DNA of 9,414 nucleotides from Thermoplasmata archaeon (GTDB taxonomy: Archaea > Thermoplasmatota > Thermoplasmata > Thermoplasmatales > Thermoplasmataceae), in NCBI GenBank assembly GCA_021835265.1, contig JAKBQK010000349.1:1-9414 (forward strand), written 5' to 3'. The notes below the pieces were generated by a model that was given only the letters and a program-made list of their open reading frames with translations, had not been told where the DNA came from and made no database searches. Below are positions 1-6,899 of this stretch, in pieces (position 1 is the first letter of the stretch; each line of letters starts with the position of its first letter). A program made the translations under genes and the position numbers.

Positions 1-152
1 ACTGCTGGCATGTGAAGGCAGCATGGACATATCCTCATGTCCAGAAGATGATGATGCACTACAAGGAAAAGGCAAAAGTTTGCGTGAATTGCCATGAAAG
101 CAATGATTCAGATGCAATATTTTGCAAGCACTGTGGAGTGAGGCTGGAATGA
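1..152 (+). CDS. C-terminal end of a zinc-ribbon protein (5' partial)
   Basis: An open frame enters from the left edge (first full codon at 3) and stops with TGA at 150-152. The last 23 residues read CVNC, ten residues, then CKHC, ending GVRLE. This is a typical C-terminal four-cysteine zinc ribbon (two C-x2-C knuckles). The preceding stretch is rich in aromatic and basic residues (WTYPHVQKMMMHYKEKAK). Several archaeal tyrosine recombinases and other nucleic-acid proteins end in such a ribbon, and the Y-P-H-V segment would suit the end of an integrase, but too little is present to assign a family. By eye the composition is less AT-rich than the genes that follow, so it may lie outside the island. 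Confidence 0.6.
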   Translation, partial: CWHVKAAWTYPHVQKMMMHYKEKAKVCVNCHESNDSDAIFCKHCGVRLE

Positions 153-212
153 TGAGTTTAGAGATGGAAGATCTGGAGAGATGGTTTGAAAAATGTTGAT
201 ATCAAGGATTGC

Positions 213-225
213 TTTTAATTTTAAA
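213..225 (+). promoter_or_regulatory. Possible archaeal TATA element upstream of the first island gene
   Basis: This is an uninterrupted A/T tract, TTTTAATTTTAAA, in the 88-base gap before the gene at 241. Its left half lies about 25 bases upstream of the ATG, the distance expected for a TATA box giving a leaderless or nearly leaderless transcript. A Shine-Dalgarno-like site is also present between it and the ATG, so the two signals conflict and the true start site is unclear. Confidence 0.35.
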
Positions 226-227
226 TT

Positions 228-233
228 GAGGTG
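228..233 (+). promoter_or_regulatory. Ribosome binding site GAGGTG
   Basis: GAGGTG matches the anti-Shine-Dalgarno core and lies 7 bases before the ATG at 241. An in-frame TGA at 238-240 directly precedes that ATG, so no longer upstream start is possible. Confidence 0.6.
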
Positions 234-240
234 TCATTGA

Positions 241-1200
241 ATGGAAGGTATTACTAGATTTAGAGGAATTTTTAGTGATGCTGAACTCGAAGTATATAGT
301 TTTAAAATAAGTTCAGCAAATCCTCTTCCATTCAGCTTTATTTGGATGGAACTGTGGTTTAGGAGTGAACTAGGCATATTCCCTATAAATGACCCGGAAA
401 AAAGAGTTGAATGGTCAATCGAAGCAAACCCGTCGTCTGTTTCGCTTAGTTATTATGGCTTCCCAGTATCATCAAATTGTACCTCGAATTCGTATAAACT
501 GGAATCTAATGTCAAATTTTTAATGCCAATTTCCTTAAGCGCTTTAAAATTCATTGAATCAAAAAGAAAAGATGATTTAGTATTCGACGTAAGATGTGAT
601 TTCGATTATTACTTACTAAAACAAAGGAATCTTTTAGATAGGGTTGGGCCGTTTAAAGGATCACTGAGCTTTTTTATAAAATTAACTGAATCGGAGTGGC
701 TTAAAATATTAAAAGAATTGAAGTACTCAGACAGAATGTTAATTGAGCTCGACGCCCCCAATCTTAATCTACCTGGAATGAAAGGTTTTGATGAAGTCTT
801 AAAGAAAATAGATCAGGCGAACACCAAATTATCAGAGAGAGCAAATCCAGAGGATATTCTTTCAGACTTAAGGAGCGCTTGGGATCTAGTTGATAAGTAT
901 ATTAATGATTACAATAAGGAGATAAATAAGCTGATAAAGGATAAATCAAAAGAAGAGAAAACCCAACCACCAAAGGAAGAAAGAATAGAAAAAATACATA
1001 AGGCCATGCTGAGTTACTTGGGAAGCATCAATGATCTAAAGGAATCAATCGATAAATTCACTCAAATCGGGCCCCATAGAGAAACATATTATTCAACAAG
1101 GGAGGATGCAGAGTTAGCGTTAAGGCTTTCAGTTTCCCTGATTGCATACTATTCAGTTCTCTTGAGCAAAATAAATAAGGAAAGTGATGAACACGAATAA
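241..1200 (+). CDS. Unrecognised 319-residue protein, first gene of the NurA-HerA unit
   Basis: I do not recognise a named family. The first half (about residues 1-170) alternates hydrophobic and polar residues in a beta-rich pattern and ends in a segment EWLKILKELKYSDRMLIEL (153-171). The second half (about 183-312) is predicted helical and highly charged, with a probable coiled or flexible Lys/Glu stretch near 225-255. It ends in a helical block containing STREDAELALRLS (285-297) followed by a hydrophobic helix. There is no signal peptide and no clear membrane segment, so it is probably cytoplasmic. The next gene follows after 61 bases with its own strong ribosome site, so it is likely co-transcribed with the nuclease and ATPase. 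It could be a specificity or adaptor subunit of that module; this is inference from position only. Confidence 0.85.
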   Translation: MEGITRFRGIFSDAELEVYSFKISSANPLPFSFIWMELWFRSELGIFPINDPEKRVEWSIEANPSSVSLSYYGFPVSSNCTSNSYKLESNVKFLMPISLSALKFIESKRKDDLVFDVRCDFDYYLLKQRNLLDRVGPFKGSLSFFIKLTESEWLKILKELKYSDRMLIELDAPNLNLPGMKGFDEVLKKIDQANTKLSERANPEDILSDLRSAWDLVDKYINDYNKEINKLIKDKSKEEKTQPPKEERIEKIHKAMLSYLGSINDLKESIDKFTQIGPHRETYYSTREDAELALRLSVSLIAYYSVLLSKINKESDEHE

Positions 1201-1248
1201 GCCAAGAAATGATGAAATGAGGAAGTTTACTATGAATATAAGTGTCTT

Positions 1249-1254
1249 GGAGGT
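1249..1254 (+). promoter_or_regulatory. Ribosome binding site GGAGGT that sets a TTG start
   Basis: This is a near-perfect Shine-Dalgarno 7 bases before the TTG at 1262. An in-frame TAG (1259-1261) directly precedes that TTG. The next in-frame ATG is 64 codons in, so the Shine-Dalgarno decides the unusual start. Confidence 0.75.
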
Positions 1255-1261
1255 TTGGTAG

Positions 1262-3115
1262 TTGACAAATAGATCAAATATTTCAGATGTTTTCGACCTT
1301 TATGACAGGGCTTTGAATCAAACCAGAGATAGACTTGACAAGAGAGTTGTTGAGGGTACTAAGGAATTAGAGAAGTTTTATAATGAATTCCTGAAAGAGC
1401 ATGTTGTACAATACGGGAATCTATTCAAGAATGAAGCATTTAGAAAAGAAATGCATATAGAGTTAGAAAATAGGTATCACAGTTCAGATCTAAGATTCTG
1501 GGCCATTGATGGAACCTGCAAGAAAATAGAAACGTCAGACCTAGCAATATTTTATGGCGGTGCTTATGTTGTTAAGGGCCAGATAGGCCTTCGAAGAAAC
1601 CCCCCATTATTGTCATACCATGAGTCTGAGCCTGAAAATGATAGCAGTCTAGTTGCGTATCTCCCCTTATCTCCTGAAGATCTAACCCTCATCAATCCAG
1701 AAAGTAGATTTTTTGTGGATGATTCGGAAATTATATCATCCTCTGGGCTTGATACATCCCTGATGCTGTTGGCTGAAATCTACATGATCTACAGAGGTGT
1801 ATCTGGTCCTGATAGGCCTCATATTATACTTTGGGATCATTCTCTATCGTCAGTTCTTGCCAACTCAACACCAAACGTTAGAGAATTAAGATTCTCTGGT
1901 GTTCAAATTAGTGGAGAAACCGTATGGTATGCAGATTTACTTGTCGGCTATTCAAAACCATGGGATAACAAATTAGATGTACCATCACGCAAATCTCACA
2001 GATTGTGGGAAAGGGCCATCGCGAAAATATATGAGTCTCCAACCAACAGTATTGACCTAGCAGAGTTTTCTAAAGATGCTAAATTAACTATTGAAAAAGT
2101 AATAAGTCAGGTAAAACTCATTTGGGAATGCGACAAATATGGAAGGAAACATGAAAACGGCAATCCGCCAGATGCTTTAGTGAAAAAGAATGGCAACACT
2201 TTAAAGTTAAATGATGAATATCTCAATTCGCCTAAAAAAATTGAACGACTTTTTAAATTCTTCTGTGATAAGCTTTTTCAAGACAAGGACCCCTCAATAC
2301 TCATCTATACATTTAAAGATGAGAATGGGGAAAAGAGAAATAGATTTCTGTCTCAAGACGAGATCTCTTTCCTCGTAGCATTAGGATTAAGGTTGACATT
2401 TGAACATGCTTGGAGAAACATGATTGCTCTTATAGGAGTTAGCAAAGATTCTGCGTCAACATATTTCACTAATCATTATTTAGGAGTTATGCGAGAAATA
2501 GGCAAGTTTAATTTTGAATCTAGAAAGATTCCATCTACCGACAGATTGACATTTGAAAGGATTCCGTTTATTGACGATAATATTAACGGTCCTTGGAGTT
2601 CAACAGAATTTGATGCCATTTTCATGACTTTACGAATGAGAAAGGAATTTAGTTCTTCGAAACCCACTTTACAGGGTGTTGAAGGGAATGTTTTGGTGCA
2701 ACCGAATATAATTATGAAGTCGCTTGTACAGTTTTATTTTAACAGAGATCCACCAACCGAACCAGTTATGTCGCATGTAATTTTTGTAGATCGTTTGGTG
2801 CATCCTGATAAACCGCCGAAAAATCGAGTTAAAGTAGTTGAAGGTCACAAGGAGCTTGGAACAATAGAGCCTTTTGTTCAACTAGACAACCGGGATGTTA
2901 ACCACGAGGGGGAATTAATAATGTATCTTTTATCAGTTGTGACAAGAAATGTATTTCCTGAAGTAATTGGATATCCTGATCCTCTGCATCATGCAGACCG
3001 AGGAGCTAAATCTGTATTGAGAATGGTAGAACCAATGTTAAGATCCTCTGAATGGTTGGACAGAACAAACCCAATTCATAGGACAGTTAGGCAAGTTAGA
3101 GAGGGAAAGAAATGA
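1262..3115 (+). CDS. nurA-like: NurA-like 5'-3' nuclease, oversized
   Basis: NurA nucleases partner HerA ATPases in archaeal DNA end resection and have an RNase H-like core with acidic metal ligands. Matching signatures here are FWAIDGTCKKIE (79-90, D83 as first metal ligand), LWDHSLSSVL (190-199, D192 as second acidic site), ALIGVSKDSAS (389-399, resembling the conserved G-x-x-K strand), FVDR (508-511) and the C-terminal GYPDPLHHADRGAK (570-583), which resembles the NurA G-x-P-x-x-L-x-x-A-H end motif. At 617 residues it is much longer than typical NurA (roughly 300-450). The extra length falls mainly between 200 and 385, a basic and helical insert. The TTG start rests on GGAGGT at 1249. The stop overlaps the start of the HerA gene by 4 bases (ATGA), implying translational coupling and equal expression. 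The family call is from motifs only and has not been confirmed by a search. Confidence 0.8.
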   Translation: MTNRSNISDVFDLYDRALNQTRDRLDKRVVEGTKELEKFYNEFLKEHVVQYGNLFKNEAFRKEMHIELENRYHSSDLRFWAIDGTCKKIETSDLAIFYGGAYVVKGQIGLRRNPPLLSYHESEPENDSSLVAYLPLSPEDLTLINPESRFFVDDSEIISSSGLDTSLMLLAEIYMIYRGVSGPDRPHIILWDHSLSSVLANSTPNVRELRFSGVQISGETVWYADLLVGYSKPWDNKLDVPSRKSHRLWERAIAKIYESPTNSIDLAEFSKDAKLTIEKVISQVKLIWECDKYGRKHENGNPPDALVKKNGNTLKLNDEYLNSPKKIERLFKFFCDKLFQDKDPSILIYTFKDENGEKRNRFLSQDEISFLVALGLRLTFEHAWRNMIALIGVSKDSASTYFTNHYLGVMREIGKFNFESRKIPSTDRLTFERIPFIDDNINGPWSSTEFDAIFMTLRMRKEFSSSKPTLQGVEGNVLVQPNIIMKSLVQFYFNRDPPTEPVMSHVIFVDRLVHPDKPPKNRVKVVEGHKELGTIEPFVQLDNRDVNHEGELIMYLLSVVTRNVFPEVIGYPDPLHHADRGAKSVLRMVEPMLRSSEWLDRTNPIHRTVRQVREGKK

Positions 3116-4986
3116 CAATGAATCCGTTTGAAGATGATAGATTGCATGGAGCAAAATCGGCGCTTGTTAAGATGACCCCTAATGATCAGGGAAGATTTAC
3201 CTATGGATTAATATGCCAATACACGAGGCTTGGTCTTGATAGTTTGCAGGTAGGTGATTTAGTAGGAGTTGAGAATTTTACCCCAAATTCCAATGGTGAA
3301 CGTGTATATTCTGTATTGACAATAAGTCAGCTATATCCGGTACACTTTGCCGCTCAGGTTTCTAACGCTTATCCGGGGCACGAATTTGAATCAATGCGGG
3401 CTATAAAAGAAGATTGGGAATCTCAAGAAGACAAACCACTGCATCTTACTACTACAATAGAGATTGAGGCAGTGTCTACAGGGTATCAGTTTTCCTTCAA
3501 TCCCAGAGATGATGCAAACCTCCCAAAATTGCAGGAAGAACGGAATCTACCAATGATAGGAGCACAAATAAGGCCCCTTAGCTTTGACATGGTCAATGCA
3601 ATTGTAAATCAGGGGTTGGAGAGACAACCGGATTCGCCACTAAGTCACAAGAAATTTGAAGATCTAAATATTAAAATAGATCAGGAAAGCCTTCTCACGA
3701 CACATTTTGGAATTTTTGGGTTTACAGGAGTTGGAAAATCTAATCTTGTCTCATCATTAGTATCCTCCCTATGTTTTGAGAATCAAAACCCTCTTGCCAA
3801 TTTTGTGATTATGGATCCCAACGATGAATATCTCGGACTTTTCATAGATAGATGTATTAATCACTCAGATGAAGTCACTTATATCCATATAGGATCAGAT
3901 TCTCTTCATCAAACAATATCAAGGGAGTTGGGGAATGTCTCACAAAACATAGATCCTGAAGTTATTAGGACTATGAAACAACAGTTAAGACTCCCTACTG
4001 CACTCCTTGAAAAATCCCACAGTGATGCCAATTTTAATAGTGCAATAGATGTAGGACTAAGAAATATAATCCGAAGGACTAGAATAATGCTTCCTTTTGA
4101 GGATGTTGCAGAAATGATTCATAAGTTCGTTGAAGAGCAAACGGATAAAAACACTGGCCCTGAGGTAAGGACTGCATTACGAGAGGTAGTTAGAAACTGG
4201 GCTGAGCCCTATATAGGGATCTCGGTTAATTCAAACGAAATCAATAGGGCAATTCTACTTATACAAGAAGAAGGTATCATTAATCCAATAACAAATTTGC
4301 AAGGAACTAAGAGAGCTAATGCCGAGGGAATTATTAATAGAGCGACAACATTATTGACAGAAGAAGCAGGGAGACTCTCTCAAATACCATCTAATGGAAT
4401 ACTACAAATCAATGAACTAATAAATAGGATTAGTAATAATAATATCCGCCAAACCGTAATTGTCACTGGAAGGAGAGATTTGGAGCTTAAAAGGTTCACT
4501 GCAATTCTTGGAAATAAGATTTATGAAAGGAGAAGACTTTATCCCGAGAATACCCCATTTATTACATTCATGTTTGATGAGGCTGATTTATTCATTCCAC
4601 AAACTCGCCTGGATCAAGAAACGATTGAAGTTAGAGAGTTTTGTGTAACATTAGCGAGAAGAGGGAGAAAATTTGGTCTTGGAATTGGAATAGCAACCCA
4701 GAGATCATCCCTTTTAGACACTGAAGTTATGTCAAATCTTCATACATATTTCATTAGTAATCTTCCAAGAGTTGACGATAGGAAGAGAGTAGCTGAGGCA
4801 TTTGGTATAAGTGAAGATCAATTATCTCCAACTTTCACATTTAGGAGAGGAAATTGGCTATTAATAAGTCATGAAGCGACTGGATTGAAAGGAGTGCCGA
4901 TACCAACCAAGGCAGATAATGCAAATGAAAGAATCTTACGTAACAGTCAACGAAGAGTCTCGAGTGAAAGTGAACAAGGTGAATGA
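3112..4986 (+). CDS. herA-like: HerA/FtsK-type hexameric DNA-translocating ATPase
   Basis: This is a P-loop ATPase that would form a hexameric ring and pump DNA into or through the NurA partner. The N-terminal 15-80 region is beta-rich and contains a V-G-D-L-V turn, consistent with a HAS-barrel. Walker A is GFTGVGKS (203-210), followed by FVIMDPNDEY (231-240), the D-P-x-x-E-Y strand typical of the DUF87/HerA family. Walker B is FMFDEAD (486-492, D489/E490). The LARRGRKFG block (514-522) suits the arginine finger, and the IATQRSS strand (527-533) carries the sensor glutamine Q530. A helical insert occupies about 280-440. At 624 residues it is somewhat longer than core HerA (about 500). It overlaps the nurA stop by 4 bases. 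GAGGGA at 3101-3106 supports the ATG at 3112; an ATG at 3118 is the alternative. The C-terminal tail (about 604-624) is charged and probably disordered. Confidence 0.92.
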   Translation: MTMNPFEDDRLHGAKSALVKMTPNDQGRFTYGLICQYTRLGLDSLQVGDLVGVENFTPNSNGERVYSVLTISQLYPVHFAAQVSNAYPGHEFESMRAIKEDWESQEDKPLHLTTTIEIEAVSTGYQFSFNPRDDANLPKLQEERNLPMIGAQIRPLSFDMVNAIVNQGLERQPDSPLSHKKFEDLNIKIDQESLLTTHFGIFGFTGVGKSNLVSSLVSSLCFENQNPLANFVIMDPNDEYLGLFIDRCINHSDEVTYIHIGSDSLHQTISRELGNVSQNIDPEVIRTMKQQLRLPTALLEKSHSDANFNSAIDVGLRNIIRRTRIMLPFEDVAEMIHKFVEEQTDKNTGPEVRTALREVVRNWAEPYIGISVNSNEINRAILLIQEEGIINPITNLQGTKRANAEGIINRATTLLTEEAGRLSQIPSNGILQINELINRISNNNIRQTVIVTGRRDLELKRFTAILGNKIYERRRLYPENTPFITFMFDEADLFIPQTRLDQETIEVREFCVTLARRGRKFGLGIGIATQRSSLLDTEVMSNLHTYFISNLPRVDDRKRVAEAFGISEDQLSPTFTFRRGNWLLISHEATGLKGVPIPTKADNANERILRNSQRRVSSESEQGE

Positions 4987-5000
4987 ATAGAAATCGCTAG

Positions 5001-5008
5001 ATTTAAGC
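5001..5008 (+). promoter_or_regulatory. TATA-like box for the DpdA-like gene (leaderless start)
   Basis: ATTTAAGC is centred about 27 bases before the ATG at 5031, in the 44-base gap after the ATPase gene. No Shine-Dalgarno lies next to that ATG. The spacing fits an archaeal promoter whose transcript begins at or near the start codon. This would separate the modification gene from the upstream nuclease-ATPase unit. Confidence 0.5.
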
Positions 5009-5030
5009 ATTATGTGGTCCTACATAAATA

Positions 5031-6176
5031 ATGTCATTAACCCCTATATTTGTAGCAGATAGGCCGGTTTCACTTGAAATCTTGTCTGGATTAGACGAAC
5101 ATAAAGGGGAATTTGGAATTTTGGCTCATGCATTCACCACTGATAACTTCAAGAAGAAATTTAATGAGTTCAGTATTGCAAAGTGGAAAATAGGGGATTC
5201 TGGAATATACCAGGGTAAGGATATACCTTATGAGCAACTCTTCAGTGAATATTTAAAAATGGGAGTGACACACGGAATTATAAAGGATTATTATCGGGAT
5301 CCAGAAAGAACAATGGAAAGTGCAAAGCGTGCAATTGAAGAATACCACTCGCTTAATTATCATCGATATTTTAAGCTGGTCGGAGTTGCTCAGGGGAGGA
5401 ACCCAGACGAGTATCTTGAAAGCTATGTCAAACAGAAGGAAATGGGTTATGAAATGGTGGCTATAGGGGGCTTGCTCGATAAGGTTCAGAATCATGTCAG
5501 GATGGTCAGAATCAAGAAGGAAGATACCTTGAGAGAAATTCTTCTAAAGATCAGGGGAAAATATCCTGACGATGATCTCTTTCCACTTGGGGCATTCAGC
5601 AGGTCGAGAATAGGAATGTTCAAGGAAATTGGTGTCTGGGCTTCTGACTACAAAGGATGGATATTCAGATACAATATCGCTGAAAGCCATGCTAAGGGTA
5701 ACAGGTTCGAACAGACCAGAAAATACATAGAAACACAAATATTTCCTTTAGTAAACAAGGAAAGACTAATAATTCTCTCATGTTCCCAGAAGAAGAGATA
5801 CGAAAGAGCAAGGGCAATTGATATGTATGATGGGCCTGCATTCAGGATTGTCAGGAACTACCTGAAAACAAAAGATGGCATAGATGTCAAAATTCTGTCT
5901 GCCAAGTATGGTTTAATCGGTCAGGATGAAATCATAGATATTTATGATCAAAAAATGACTCGCGAAAGTGCATCGATATATAGAAAAAGATACTTAAGAG
6001 AGTCAAAAATACTTCAAAACTCATATAGGGATGTATTCTTTTTTGGTGGTGAGGTATATCTGTCTGTCCTAAGGAATAATAAGTTTAAACATGGTGAAGG
6101 TAGAATAGGAGAAATGTTATCTCAATTAAAAGCTTGGTTGAAGGAAGAAGGCAAATTAGATGATGAAAATGTTTAA
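5031..6176 (+). CDS. dpdA-like: DpdA/TgtA5-type TGT-like 7-deazaguanine transglycosylase with C-terminal DUF6884-like domain
   Basis: The family swaps guanine for a 7-deazaguanine base by a tRNA-guanine-transglycosylase chemistry; DpdA members act on DNA. Residues about 1-240 fit the TGT barrel. GDSGIYQG (55-62) corresponds to the TGT D-S-G-G-F-Q motif (D56 as general acid/base), MVAIGGL (142-148) to the G-G-L base-binding strand, and PLGAFSRSRIGMFKEIGVWASDY (start 185, D206) to the stretch carrying the nucleophilic aspartate. The whole protein has a single cysteine (C251), so the zinc site of canonical TGTs is absent. The C-terminal part (about 245-372) carries a DUF6884-like pattern: LSCSQKK (249-255), YDGPAF (266-271), LSAKYGLI (289-296), IYDQKM (304-309), a GG at 339-340 and a final G-E-G-R-I-G helix start. 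Size fits DpdA-like proteins. A tRNA substrate cannot be excluded, but defence-type neighbours favour DNA. Confidence 0.8.
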   Translation: MSLTPIFVADRPVSLEILSGLDEHKGEFGILAHAFTTDNFKKKFNEFSIAKWKIGDSGIYQGKDIPYEQLFSEYLKMGVTHGIIKDYYRDPERTMESAKRAIEEYHSLNYHRYFKLVGVAQGRNPDEYLESYVKQKEMGYEMVAIGGLLDKVQNHVRMVRIKKEDTLREILLKIRGKYPDDDLFPLGAFSRSRIGMFKEIGVWASDYKGWIFRYNIAESHAKGNRFEQTRKYIETQIFPLVNKERLIILSCSQKKRYERARAIDMYDGPAFRIVRNYLKTKDGIDVKILSAKYGLIGQDEIIDIYDQKMTRESASIYRKRYLRESKILQNSYRDVFFFGGEVYLSVLRNNKFKHGEGRIGEMLSQLKAWLKEEGKLDDENV

Positions 6177-6178
6177 AT
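6171..6178 (+). promoter_or_regulatory. TATA-like box overlapping the end of the DpdA-like gene
   Basis: GTTTAAAT overlaps the TAA stop at 6174-6176 and is centred about 26 bases before the ATG at 6201, which has no Shine-Dalgarno upstream (the intervening bases are mainly A/T). This is the same leaderless arrangement as at 5001-5008. Confidence 0.45.
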
Positions 6179-6200
6179 CAGTTAAGTACTATATTTTCAC

Positions 6201-6701
6201 ATGGAAGAAAAAGAAGGGAAAAACAATTTCATTACTTCAAAAAGTAGAGTAAAAGAGTTAAAAAAAGAGATAAGAATATTTCCCAATAGCCAAAAGTATG
6301 AATTTGTAACGAAAGAAGAATTGGTTGACTACCTAAAGAACCGTCTCCGGAGCCAAGAGAGAAATGGAAGATATAATTTTAGATCATTCAGGCCGGTGAA
6401 AAATATTACTGTTGGCTCAATTGCGCTTTTTAGGTTTGCTAGTGATATCATGGGATGGGGAGAAATTTCTAAGCGTGCTGTCTATGAACCATTCAAGAGA
6501 AATAACGATAATTATGAGGGGGTTATTATGTTTCAGCCAAAATCGATAAAAGTATTTGATCCTCCGCTGACGATAAGGAAGTTGGAACAAATCACCAACC
6601 AGATCTTTCATTTCAAGGAAAACTACAATACTGGAAGATCTTATTATAAAATACCATTTAGTTTCAAGTCAAATATAGAATCGGTTGTTAATGAAGTATA
6701 G
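6201..6701 (+). CDS. Small protein with possible PUA/EVE/ASCH-like fold, candidate modified-base reader
   Basis: This is a 166-residue soluble protein. After a charged, helical N-terminus (1-50) comes a beta-rich domain. VGSIALFRFASDIMGWGEI (71-89) has the 'property-of-barrel then G-x-G-x-I' pattern of PUA-like domains. YEGVIMFQP (105-113) and IKVFDPPLTIRKLEQI (116-131) resemble the strand and the pocket-facing 'PPLT' turn common in EVE/ASCH-type proteins. Such folds bind modified bases in DNA or RNA. Its position directly after the DpdA-like gene, 24 bases downstream with its own TATA-like box, makes a reader or specificity role for deazaguanine-modified DNA attractive. The assignment rests on pattern recognition and could be wrong; restriction-associated DNA-binding proteins of other folds are an alternative. 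It ends with TAG. Confidence 0.6.
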   Translation: MEEKEGKNNFITSKSRVKELKKEIRIFPNSQKYEFVTKEELVDYLKNRLRSQERNGRYNFRSFRPVKNITVGSIALFRFASDIMGWGEISKRAVYEPFKRNNDNYEGVIMFQPKSIKVFDPPLTIRKLEQITNQIFHFKENYNTGRSYYKIPFSFKSNIESVVNEV

Positions 6702-6703
6702 AA

Positions 6704-6871
6704 ATGGATAAAACAGAGACAAAATTTGAATTCCGGCGGACAATGAAGAACACTTACAGTTTCCATGAGAAGAGTTCAGAATCCCGCATGATTGGAACAC
6801 TATATGTCCAGAAGTCGGTGTTCGGTTCCAAGGAGCCGAAGAAGGTTAAGGTTACGGTAGAATGGGAGTGA
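6704..6871 (+). CDS. Conserved-looking 55-residue basic protein
   Basis: This short gene starts 2 bases after the TAG of the preceding gene and ends with TGA at 6869-6871. The protein is compact and beta-rich: KFEFRRTMKNTYSF (7-20), a short polar turn, MIGTLYVQKSVFG (29-41), then EPKKVKVTVEWE (44-55). The pattern 'K-N-T, then I-G-T-L-Y-V-Q-K, then K-x-x-V-T-V' resembles a family of small uncharacterised proteins that I recall in bacteria and archaea, so it is probably a real protein and not a chance frame. No function is known to me. There is no clear ribosome site, so it may be translated by coupling to the upstream gene. By eye the GC content is higher than in the neighbouring genes, suggesting a different history. 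Confidence 0.7.
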   Translation: MDKTETKFEFRRTMKNTYSFHEKSSESRMIGTLYVQKSVFGSKEPKKVKVTVEWE

Positions 6872-6882
6872 GAGAGTTGATT

Positions 6883-6890
6883 GAGGGGGA
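6883..6890 (+). promoter_or_regulatory. Ribosome binding site GAGGGGGA
   Basis: This is a purine-rich Shine-Dalgarno-like site 9 bases before the ATG at 6900, within the 28-base gap after the 55-residue gene. Confidence 0.55.
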
Positions 6891-6899
6891 ACTAAAAGA

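Noticed and set aside
149..199. A 16-codon frame starting with an ATGA overlap at the end of the zinc-ribbon gene
   Set aside because: It is too short, with no ribosome site and no recognisable sequence.
1262..4986. The HerA-NurA pair as the ordinary double-strand-break repair operon
   Set aside because: No Mre11 or Rad50 genes are adjacent, both proteins are longer than usual, and the neighbours are modification-type genes. Not fully excluded, because the rest of the genome is not visible.
5031..6176. Assignment as a standard archaeosine tRNA-guanine transglycosylase
   Set aside because: The protein is shorter than ArcTGT, lacks the zinc-binding cysteines, carries a DUF6884-like C-terminal domain in place of a recognisable PUA domain, and sits among defence-type genes.
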